14,977 nt of DNA from CAZOHN01 sp964579325 (lineage in GTDB: Bacteria; Pseudomonadota; Alphaproteobacteria; Rhodobacterales; Rhodobacteraceae): assembly GCA_964579325.1 (NCBI GenBank), contig CAZOHN010000075.1:1-14977 (forward strand), written 5' to 3'. Both the position numbers and the translations under genes were made by a program. Shown here in pieces: positions 7,211 through 12,913 of this stretch. The notes under the pieces are model-generated. The model was not told where the DNA came from, made no database searches, and worked only from the letters and a program-made list of their open reading frames with translations. The stretch's first letter is position 1, and each line of letters begins with the position of its first letter.

Positions 7211-7238
7211 CCGCCCCGGCCCGCGCGGGCCGGGGCGG
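7211..7238 (-). terminator. 28-bp perfect G/C palindrome, hairpin terminator-like
   Basis: A perfect 28-bp palindrome made only of G and C: CCGCCCCGGCCCGC followed by its exact reverse complement, giving a 12-bp stem with a CGCG loop. It begins 8 bases past the esterase stop on the minus strand and ends about 60 bases before the ribB start. The minus-strand downstream sequence begins TTGCCT with no U-tract, so it is a very strong hairpin rather than a textbook intrinsic terminator. It could stop esterase transcripts, protect their 3' ends, or shape the ribB leader. Confidence 0.6.
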
Positions 7239-7245
7239 CCTGAAA

Positions 7246-8223
7246 TCACGCAGCGCGGCGGCGCAGCGCCAGAAGCCCGATTGCCGAGACAAGAAGCAGC
7301 CCCCCCGCCGGAAGCGGGACCGGGACCACGTCGCGCACCGACGACAGGATCGCGGCATGTCCAACTGCGGTCGGGTGCAGCACATCCCAGAAGAGTCGCT
7401 TGTCCGGGTCGTCACACACCTGCGGCAAGGGAGCCCCGAAAAGCAGAGAGAAGGGTTCGAGGTCGAGGCACGGCTCCGCGACATCGGTCATCCCGTATTT
7501 GCCCGGGTCGCCGATGGCATCGTTGAAGAGTGAGAACACATCGACCCTGTAGATGTTGAGGCCGAGTGCACCGAGCCCGTCGAGTGCGGTCGCCAGGGCG
7601 CCGTTATAGGCAAGCGATGCGCCGGTCCCCAGCTGTATTGCGAGCGGGCCTTCCTTGGCTATGCGCGGTGTCAGGCCGAGATTGGGCAGGTTCGGAACTA
7701 TGAAGTGCTCGATCCCCAACGAGGCAAGATCGAGGATCCCCGAAACGACCGAGGTCACGGTCTGAAACACCGTGCTTCCGATGATGGCTTCGGCGTTTGC
7801 CGGATCGGCGGACGCATTGCCGATTCCGCCGAACACGTCATTCGATCCGAACCAGACCGCTGCGAGCGGTGTGTCGCCGAGTAGCTTCGGAATCGCCTCG
7901 AATATTGCGCGCTGCGCCGTGAAGTCGGGAACGATATCAGCGTCCGTCGTTGCCTTCGCCCCCCCGAATGCGAGGTTCGCGGTGGTGCCCGGTGCATAGG
8001 TCGCTGTGATCGCATCGGCCCAGACGGGGCCATTGGTGAAGTTGCCGTCGAAATAGGGCGGTGGCGGAAATGTGCCGCCGAACTGGTTGAAGATGTTACC
8101 AGTATCGCTCAGGCTGTCGCCAAACACCCAGAAGCTGGAATAGCGGTCCGCTATGGTCGTGGCCTGACCTGGCAGGGCCAGAAAAGCGATTGCTGCAAGT
8201 GCCGAAATCGTATGTCGGATCAT
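7246..8223 (-). CDS. Secreted SGNH/GDSL esterase-lipase with VPLPA-type C-terminal sorting tag
   Basis: A 325-residue exported hydrolase. An N-terminal signal peptide (MIRHTISALAAIAFLALPGQA) is followed by GDSL block I FGDSLSDTGN with nucleophile Ser37, block II around NLAFGGA with Gly87, block III WFGSND with Asn128, and block V DVLHPTAVGH with the Asp280/His283 pair. All SGNH catalytic residues are therefore present. It is of the GDSL autotransporter/thermolabile-hemolysin-like type and probably cleaves ester bonds in lipids or polymers. The C-terminus is PVPLPAGG at 301-308, then a hydrophobic segment and RRR: a VPLPA-CTERM-like tag used by exosortase/archaeosortase systems. I chose the ATG at 8223 with GGGGGAAG just upstream; the frame is open to 8307 but that segment lacks signal-peptide character. 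It lies between the 189-aa gene and ribB and is functionally unrelated to riboflavin. Confidence 0.9.
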   Translation of the reverse strand: MIRHTISALAAIAFLALPGQATTIADRYSSFWVFGDSLSDTGNIFNQFGGTFPPPPYFDGNFTNGPVWADAITATYAPGTTANLAFGGAKATTDADIVPDFTAQRAIFEAIPKLLGDTPLAAVWFGSNDVFGGIGNASADPANAEAIIGSTVFQTVTSVVSGILDLASLGIEHFIVPNLPNLGLTPRIAKEGPLAIQLGTGASLAYNGALATALDGLGALGLNIYRVDVFSLFNDAIGDPGKYGMTDVAEPCLDLEPFSLLFGAPLPQVCDDPDKRLFWDVLHPTAVGHAAILSSVRDVVPVPLPAGGLLLVSAIGLLALRRRAA

Positions 8224-8249
8224 TATCTTCCCCCCAGATCGACACTTCG

Positions 8250-8277
8250 ACACTAGCGGCCCGGCGCGCCAACTCAA
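8250..8277 (-). promoter_or_regulatory. Weak sigma-70-like promoter candidate for the esterase gene
   Basis: On the minus strand TTGAGT (8277-8272) and TAGTGT (8255-8250) are 16 bases apart, upstream of the esterase ATG at 8223. Matches to consensus are only 4/6 and 3/6. The gap also contains a short direct repeat CGACACTT/CGACACTA at 8240-8255. An independent promoter is plausible because 80 bp separate this gene from the previous one, but it is unproven. Confidence 0.25.
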
Positions 8278-8303
8278 TGTCGGCCTGCGGCGATAACGCA
8301 GCG

Positions 8304-8873
8304 TCACATCCGGAAATAGCGGTCAGCGGCGAGATAACCGGCAAGGCGTCCGGCCTCCGACCAACGCCGCTCGTCCGAAGTGTCACCGACCATAAGGACC
8401 CGGTCGGCCTGCCAGCGTGCGGGCACGAGCACCTGACGCACGGCCGCCCGCGTCTCGTCCCAGTTCGCAAAGGGGCGCGGGGCAGGCGCGGCGTGGTCCA
8501 GATGCGGTGCTGCCAGGGCCAATGCCTGGTCGGGCATCAGCGGTGCATGGATCAGCGCCGCCCGGCCGCAGGAGGCCACGGCGGCAAGCCGTTCCGCCCG
8601 ATCCTGCGGCAGGCACGGGACCGGGGGCAACAACCGAAGCGCGTTCGACGAGAACAGGAGCGCCACGATGTCGTGGCCCGAAGCCGCGTGGAAGGAGGCA
8701 TAAATGCGGTAGTCGAGCCCGATCTCTGCGGCCCGCTTCACCCGCAGGCGAACCACCTCGATCGGCAGCGTCGGCAAGAGATCGGCCCGCGCCTTGGTCC
8801 AGGCATACTTGCGCCACGAGGCGCCCGCTTCCAGCGTCGGCCCGCCGTTGTGCCCGATCCACCTGCCGTTCAT
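8304..8873 (-). CDS. Uncharacterised protein with IGHNGGP N-terminal motif
   Basis: A 189-residue soluble-looking protein that I cannot assign. It begins MNGRWIGHNGGPTLE; an IGHN-(G/Q)GP(P/T)L opening occurs, from memory, in assorted uncharacterised alphaproteobacterial proteins. A basic, helix-prone stretch follows (WRKYAWTKARADLLPTLPIE, then VVRLRVKRAAEIGLDYRIYAS, up to about 60), then SGHDIVALLFSSNALRLL at 65-82 and a C-terminal region with WDETRAAVRQVL and VLMVGDTSDERRWSEAGRLAGYL. There is no signal peptide or membrane segment. Its ATG overlaps the BtuF-like gene's stop by four bases (ATGA), with GGAAGGG at 8-base spacing inside the upstream gene, so the two are likely co-translated. A role as partner of the BtuF-like protein is inferred from this coupling only. 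Confidence 0.85.
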   Translation of the reverse strand: MNGRWIGHNGGPTLEAGASWRKYAWTKARADLLPTLPIEVVRLRVKRAAEIGLDYRIYASFHAASGHDIVALLFSSNALRLLPPVPCLPQDRAERLAAVASCGRAALIHAPLMPDQALALAAPHLDHAAPAPRPFANWDETRAAVRQVLVPARWQADRVLMVGDTSDERRWSEAGRLAGYLAADRYFRM

Positions 8874-9679
8874 GCAGCCGCCCTTCCCATGCTCTCGCGC
8901 GCTTCCGCGATCGCCCTCGACACCGCGTCAAGCCCATCCGTCAACGCCGCCGGCCCCGGCTGGAGGATGATTGGCGATTTGACCTCGACAATCCGGCCAG
9001 CCGCGACAGCGGGGATCGCGTCCCATCCGGGCCGCGCAGCGATCCGCTCCGGGCGAACCTTCTTGCCGCACCACGAGCCAAGGATCAACTCGGGCGAGGC
9101 CGCTATCACCTGCTCGGAGTTGACGATGCGGTCCTTTGCGGCGGGCTCTCCAGCGAGATGCCGAAAGACGTCCTCGCCTCCCGCCGCCTCGATCAGGTCC
9201 GAAACCCAACCCACCCCGCTCAGGTGCGGTTCGTCCCATTCCTCGAAATAGACCCGCACACGCGGCAACCCGGCCTGCGCGGCCCGAACCGCCTCAACGC
9301 GCGCCGCAAGATCTGCCGCAAGCCGGTCCGCACGCTCCGCCGCGCCGACCAGCGCGCCCAGCGCGCGGATCATGGCGTAGATGCCTGCAAGGTCGCGCTG
9401 GTTGAAAAGGTGGACGGCCACTCCGGCCCGGGCGAGGTCGGCGGCGATGGGCGCCTGGATGTCGGAGAACAGGAGCACGAGGTCCGGGTTCAGCGCCAGC
9501 ACCTTTGGAACATCGGCGGAGATGAAGGCCGAAACCCGCGGCTTCTCGCGGCGGACTCTTGGCGGGCGCACGGCGTATCCCGAAACGCCCACGATCCGTG
9601 CCTCCTCGCCCAGCAGGTAAAGCGTCTCGACCGTTTCCTCGGTGAGGCAGACGATACGCTCGGGCGGAAAGACCTTCAT
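8870..9679 (-). CDS. BtuF/FhuD-like substrate-binding-fold protein without a signal peptide
   Basis: A 269-residue protein with the class III (helical-backbone) substrate-binding fold used for B12, heme and Fe-siderophores. It opens directly with the first strand, RIVCLTEETVETLYLLGEEARIVGVS (8-33). VPKVLALNPDLVLLFS (57-72) follows, then a long helix near 98-135, the second lobe with VYFEEWDEPHLSGVGWVSDLI (143-163), SELIL-like SPELILGSWCGKK (195-207) and PGWDAIPAVAAGRI (217-230). These proteins are normally periplasmic partners of ABC importers, but here there is no signal peptide. The in-frame TGA six codons before the ATG rules out a hidden upstream one, and no permease or ATPase gene is nearby. 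The start overlaps the ribE stop (ATGA), and its own stop overlaps the next gene likewise. The ligand is unknown; a corrinoid is one guess. Confidence 0.85.
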   Translation of the reverse strand: MKVFPPERIVCLTEETVETLYLLGEEARIVGVSGYAVRPPRVRREKPRVSAFISADVPKVLALNPDLVLLFSDIQAPIAADLARAGVAVHLFNQRDLAGIYAMIRALGALVGAAERADRLAADLAARVEAVRAAQAGLPRVRVYFEEWDEPHLSGVGWVSDLIEAAGGEDVFRHLAGEPAAKDRIVNSEQVIAASPELILGSWCGKKVRPERIAARPGWDAIPAVAAGRIVEVKSPIILQPGPAALTDGLDAVSRAIAEARESMGRAAA

Positions 9680-10293
9680 CCCTTGCCTGCCGCCCAGTCA
9701 TTCAGGCGCGCGACGTAGCGCGCCAGCGTGTCGATCTCGAGATTCACCGGGTCGCCTTCGGCAACATCGCCCCAGGACGTGACTGTCTTGGTGTGCGGGA
9801 TCAGGTTCACGCCGAACTCGGTCCCGTCGACTTCGTTCACCGTAAGCGAGGTTCCGTTCAGCGCTACAGAGCCCTTCGGCGCGATGAACCGCGCGAGTGC
9901 CTCGGGCGCAGCGAACCGAACGCGGGTGCTGTCGCCCTCGTCACGCACCGACACCACGCGCGCCACCCCATCAACATGACCCGAGACGATGTGTCCGCCG
10001 AGTTCGTCGCCTACTTTCAATGCACGTTCGAGGTTGACCCTGCGGCCCGGCGCCCAGGCGTTCCGGCCGATGTTGGTCTTGCTGACGGTCTCTGCCGATA
10101 TCTGCACGTCAAACCAGCCACCCTGCCGGTCAGCCCCACGGTCGACCACGGTAAGGCAGACCCCGTCGCAGGCGATCGAGGCGCCGATGTCGATGCTTTC
10201 GGGCCGGTAGGCTGTGCCGATCCGGGCTTTCAGGTCGCCCTGCATCTCGACCGAGCGGAGCATGCCGACATCGGTGATTATTCCGGTGAACAT
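9676..10293 (-). CDS. ribE: Riboflavin synthase, alpha chain
   Basis: A 205-residue enzyme that dismutates two lumazine molecules into riboflavin and a pyrimidine recycled to RibH. Two tandem lumazine-binding barrels are visible. The N-terminal one starts MFTGIITDVG and contains ACDGVCLTV (41-49). The C-terminal one contains GGHIVSGHVDG (99-109) and LNGTSLTVNEVDG (145-157). It ends in a short helix around ARYVARLND. The length is normal. I chose the ATG at 10293 because MFTGI is the invariant family start; the reading frame extends to 10404 but would overlap the divergent kpsS start. AGGGAGA lies upstream as ribosome site. It is first in a minus-strand run, and its stop overlaps the next start by four bases. 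No FMN riboswitch is seen in the 101-bp divergent gap, although one could lie near ribD elsewhere. Confidence 0.96.
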   Translation of the reverse strand: MFTGIITDVGMLRSVEMQGDLKARIGTAYRPESIDIGASIACDGVCLTVVDRGADRQGGWFDVQISAETVSKTNIGRNAWAPGRRVNLERALKVGDELGGHIVSGHVDGVARVVSVRDEGDSTRVRFAAPEALARFIAPKGSVALNGTSLTVNEVDGTEFGVNLIPHTKTVTSWGDVAEGDPVNLEIDTLARYVARLNDWAAGKG

Positions 10294-10338
10294 TGGGCGG
10301 TCTCCCTGCGGTCCGCTTCCGAGGTAGCCCGAGGCCCG

Positions 10339-10359
10339 CGCCCGCGCAAGGCGCGGGTG
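10339..10359. other. GC hairpin in the ribE/kpsS divergent gap
   Basis: CCCGCGC (10341-10347) and GCGCGGG (10351-10357) pair around an AAG loop, and one C-G pair beyond a G-T wobble extends the dyad to 10339-10359. It would sit about 50 nt upstream of the ribE start on the minus strand and about 38 nt upstream of kpsS on the plus strand. It could be an operator or a leader structure; chance is possible at this GC content. Confidence 0.4.
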
Positions 10360-10385
10360 ACGACGAGCGCTCCGCGCGGTAGACT
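10357..10385 (+). promoter_or_regulatory. Candidate promoter for (near-)leaderless kpsS transcript
   Basis: GTGACG (10357-10362) and TAGACT (10380-10385) are 17 bases apart and each matches 4 of 6 consensus positions. The -10-like element ends 9 bases before the kpsS ATG. There is no Shine-Dalgarno before that ATG, so the transcript could start at or within a few bases of the start codon. This is inference from spacing only. Confidence 0.35.
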
Positions 10386-10394
10386 GTCTGCACC

Positions 10395-11678
10395 ATGACT
10401 GCACAGGGCCGCGTATTTGTCTTTCTGCAAGGACCGCATGGGCCGTTTTTCGACGCCCTCGCGCGCCTCCTGCGCGAGGCGGGAGCGGAGACCCTGCGCG
10501 TCGGGTTCAATGCGGGCGACCGAGCCTTCTGGCGTTTTCGTGCAGGCTATGTCCCCTACCGTGGCACCCCTGCGGATTGGCCGGCCTCCTGCGCCGCGCT
10601 GCTTGATGCCCGCCAGGTCACAGACTTGGTGCTCTACGGCGATACCCGCCCGGTCCACGCCGCAGCCATCGCCGCCGCTCAGGCGCGCAACATCGCCGTC
10701 CATGTCTTCGAGGAGGGTTACCTGCGCCCCTACTGGATCACCTACGAACGCGGCGGTGCCAACGGCAACTCCCGGGTAATGCAGATGCCGCTGGCCGCGA
10801 TGCAAGCGGCCCTTGGCACCGCGCCTGACGACCTGCCCGCTGCACCGGCGACATGGGGCGACCTGTGGCAGCACGTGTTCTACGGCGCGCTTTACCACTT
10901 CCTCGTCCTCTTCGCGAACCGTGGCTACCCGGGCTTCCGCACGCATCGTGACACGTCCGTCGCGCGCGAGTTCCGACTGAACGCAATCCGCCTCGCCACC
11001 CTGCCCTTCCGCGCGCTGGAGCGCTGGTATCGCACCCGGCGGCTGTTGCGCAGCGGCCACCCATTCCATGTTGTGCTCCTGCAACTGGCCCACGACGCCT
11101 CGTTTCGCGATCACGGCCCATTCCCGGGGATGGAGGACTTCCTCGATACTGTCATCCGCAGTTTCGCCACCGGCGCACCTGGCCATCACCGCCTCGCGAT
11201 CAAGGCCCATCCGCTGGAGGACGGCCGCACTCCGCTGCGTCCGCTCGTTCGTCGATTGGCCCTGAGGCACGGGGTCGCGGGGCGCGTGCATCTGTTGCCG
11301 GGAGGCAAGCTTGCCCCCGTCCTCGACCAGGCGCGTTCCGCCGTCACGGTAAACTCGACCGCAGGGCAGCAGGTGCTCTGGCGCGGACTTCCGCTCAAGT
11401 GCTTCGGGCGGGCCGTCTACGCCCGTCCCGGCCTCGTCTCGGCGCAGCCCCTATCCGCCTTCTTCGCGGAACCCGACCCGCCCGATCTCCGATCGTACCG
11501 CACAATGCGCCGTTATCTTCTTGAAACGTCACAGATTCCCGGCGGATACTATTCCGCCCGGGGGCGTCGCAAAGCGCTTCGCAGCGTCGCCGACGCGCTG
11601 CTTTCGCCCCTGGACCGCTACGAAACCCTCACCCAACCAACCGCGGCGCCGCGGCAACAGTTGCAGGCCGTGACCTGA
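10395..11678 (+). CDS. kpsS: Capsule polysaccharide KpsS-type beta-Kdo transferase
   Basis: A 427-residue cytoplasmic, membrane-associated protein of the capsular polysaccharide KpsS/LipB type. In ABC-transporter capsules KpsS adds the first beta-Kdo to phosphatidylglycerol, and KpsC then extends the poly-Kdo linker. Evidence: the opening FVFLQGPHGPFFDALARLLREAG (8-30); FNAGDRAFW at 38-46; the hallmark HVFEEGYLRPYWITYERGG at 103-121; KAHPLEDG at 270-277, equivalent to the KxHP motif of these transferases; and VNSTAGQQVLWRGLPLKCFG near the C-terminal third. The length is typical. No Shine-Dalgarno precedes the ATG, but the family-typical N-terminus fixes the start. It is divergent from ribE and followed by the outer-membrane exporter and kpsC on the same strand, a capsule locus layout. 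Confidence 0.9.
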   Translation: MTAQGRVFVFLQGPHGPFFDALARLLREAGAETLRVGFNAGDRAFWRFRAGYVPYRGTPADWPASCAALLDARQVTDLVLYGDTRPVHAAAIAAAQARNIAVHVFEEGYLRPYWITYERGGANGNSRVMQMPLAAMQAALGTAPDDLPAAPATWGDLWQHVFYGALYHFLVLFANRGYPGFRTHRDTSVAREFRLNAIRLATLPFRALERWYRTRRLLRSGHPFHVVLLQLAHDASFRDHGPFPGMEDFLDTVIRSFATGAPGHHRLAIKAHPLEDGRTPLRPLVRRLALRHGVAGRVHLLPGGKLAPVLDQARSAVTVNSTAGQQVLWRGLPLKCFGRAVYARPGLVSAQPLSAFFAEPDPPDLRSYRTMRRYLLETSQIPGGYYSARGRRKALRSVADALLSPLDRYETLTQPTAAPRQQLQAVT

Positions 11679-11680
11679 GC

Positions 11681-11703
11681 CCAGGAATGCGTTCTGGATT
11701 TTT
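11681..11703 (+). terminator. Weak intrinsic terminator candidate after kpsS
   Basis: CCAGgAA (11681-11687) pairs with TTCTGG (11692-11697), with one bulged G and a TGCG loop, and ATTTTT follows directly at 11698-11703. It starts two bases after the kpsS stop. The stem is only six pairs, so partial termination is more likely than full; it may reduce read-through into the exporter gene. Confidence 0.4.
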
Positions 11704-11769
11704 GCGCGTGTTTCGCTACCCTTGCGGCAAAAGACTGAGGCAGTTCATATAAGAACGAGGAGTAATCCC

Positions 11770-12909
11770 GTGAAACCCATGGCGACCCGTGGGGCCAAGG
11801 CATTGGCCCTTCTGGCGCTCGTGTCGATTGTTGCGGGCTGCGGCCTGCCTCGATCGGGCCCGACCAAGCGCGAGATTTTCCAGGGATCGGTACTCGAGAA
11901 GGGCGACGCCTTCATCGTCAGCGTCAACGACCGCGTGACCCGCGCCACGGCGGTCTCGCCAGGCCTGGGCTTCAACCAGGCCTTCCAGAGCGCCGGCATC
12001 GTCGGTTCCGACCAGATCCGGCCGGGCGACGTCCTCGGCATCACCGTCTGGGAGAACGTGGACCAGGGTATCCTGGCCGGGCAAGGCCAGAACGCCACGG
12101 CCCTTGAGGAAGTTCAGGTCGATGGCCAGGGCTTCATCTTCATTCCCTACGCAGGCCGTCTTCAAGCCGCCGGCAATACGCCCGAGGCGCTGCGCCAGGT
12201 GATCACACGCCAACTCGACACGCAGACCCCCGACCCCCAGGTCGTCGTCCGCCGCCTCGCCGGCGACGGGGCGACTGTCACCGTCTCGGGTGGAGTCGGC
12301 GCACAAGGCGTCTACCCGATCGAGCGTCCGACCCGCACCCTCACGGCAATGCTGGCCAAGGCAGGCGGCGTGGCGATCGAACCGGAAGTGGCGCAGGTTA
12401 CCGTCGTTCGCGGCGCACACACCGGGCGTGTCTGGCTTCAGGACCTCTATCGCAATCCCCACGCCGACATCGCGCTGAGGCCGGGCGACCGGATCGTCGT
12501 CGAAAAGGACACCCGCGCCTTCACGGCGATCGGGGCGACAGGTGGGCAGGCCCGCGTACCCTTCGAGACGCAGACCCTCTCGGCCATCGAGGCCATCGCG
12601 CAGGTTGGAGGTCTCAATTCCGGCCTCGCCGACCCCACCGGTGTCTTCGTCTTCCGCAACGAACCGGCCGAAGTCGCCAACTCGGTGCTTGGCCGCGGCG
12701 ACCTCCTCGGCGACCAGCGCATGGTCTATGTGCTCGACCTCACGGAACCCAACGGCATCTTCCTCGCCCGCGATTTCGTGATCCGCGACAGCGACACGGT
12801 CTATGTCACCGAAGCGCCCTATGTGCAGTGGCAGAAGACACTCGCGGCCCTGACCGGCCCACTCGGCACGGCGAGCACCATCGCCAGCATTGCCGACAAC
12901 ACAAACTGA
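11770..12909 (+). CDS. Capsule/exopolysaccharide export outer-membrane lipoprotein (Wza/KpsD-type OPX)
   Basis: A 379-residue outer-membrane polysaccharide exporter. A lipoprotein signal peptide ends in LVSIVAGC, with Cys24 as the lipidation site. A poly-export domain follows (about 80-162: SDQIRPGDVLGITVWENVDQ, then VDGQGFIFIPYAGRLQAAG and TPDPQVVVR), then two SLBB-like domains (about 168-245 and 252-348, each ending in an RPGDRIVVEKD- or RDSDTVYVTEA-type strand), and a C-terminal helix. This is the size and order of Wza-like OPX proteins, smaller than E. coli KpsD. I chose the GTG at 11770 because GAGGAG lies seven bases upstream; the ATG at 11779 is the alternative, and the frame opens at a TTG at 11722. 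It sits between kpsS and kpsC, so it should export the capsule whose linker those two build. Confidence 0.92.
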   Translation: MKPMATRGAKALALLALVSIVAGCGLPRSGPTKREIFQGSVLEKGDAFIVSVNDRVTRATAVSPGLGFNQAFQSAGIVGSDQIRPGDVLGITVWENVDQGILAGQGQNATALEEVQVDGQGFIFIPYAGRLQAAGNTPEALRQVITRQLDTQTPDPQVVVRRLAGDGATVTVSGGVGAQGVYPIERPTRTLTAMLAKAGGVAIEPEVAQVTVVRGAHTGRVWLQDLYRNPHADIALRPGDRIVVEKDTRAFTAIGATGGQARVPFETQTLSAIEAIAQVGGLNSGLADPTGVFVFRNEPAEVANSVLGRGDLLGDQRMVYVLDLTEPNGIFLARDFVIRDSDTVYVTEAPYVQWQKTLAALTGPLGTASTIASIADNTN

Positions 12910-12913
12910 CGCA

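Noticed and set aside
8224..8307. N-terminal extension of the esterase to 8307
   Set aside because: The extra 28 residues are basic and precede a complete signal peptide; the ATG at 8223 has its own GGGGGAAG ribosome site.
10294..10394. FMN (RFN) riboswitch upstream of ribE
   Set aside because: The gap is only 101 bp and none of the conserved RFN strings (such as ACCGGCGGU with its partner) is visible; the same holds for the 58 bases between the palindrome and ribB.
11722..11753. Promoter TTGCGG / CATATA for the OPX lipoprotein gene
   Set aside because: The predicted transcript start would fall inside the Shine-Dalgarno at 11757-11762, leaving no usable ribosome site for the GTG at 11770.
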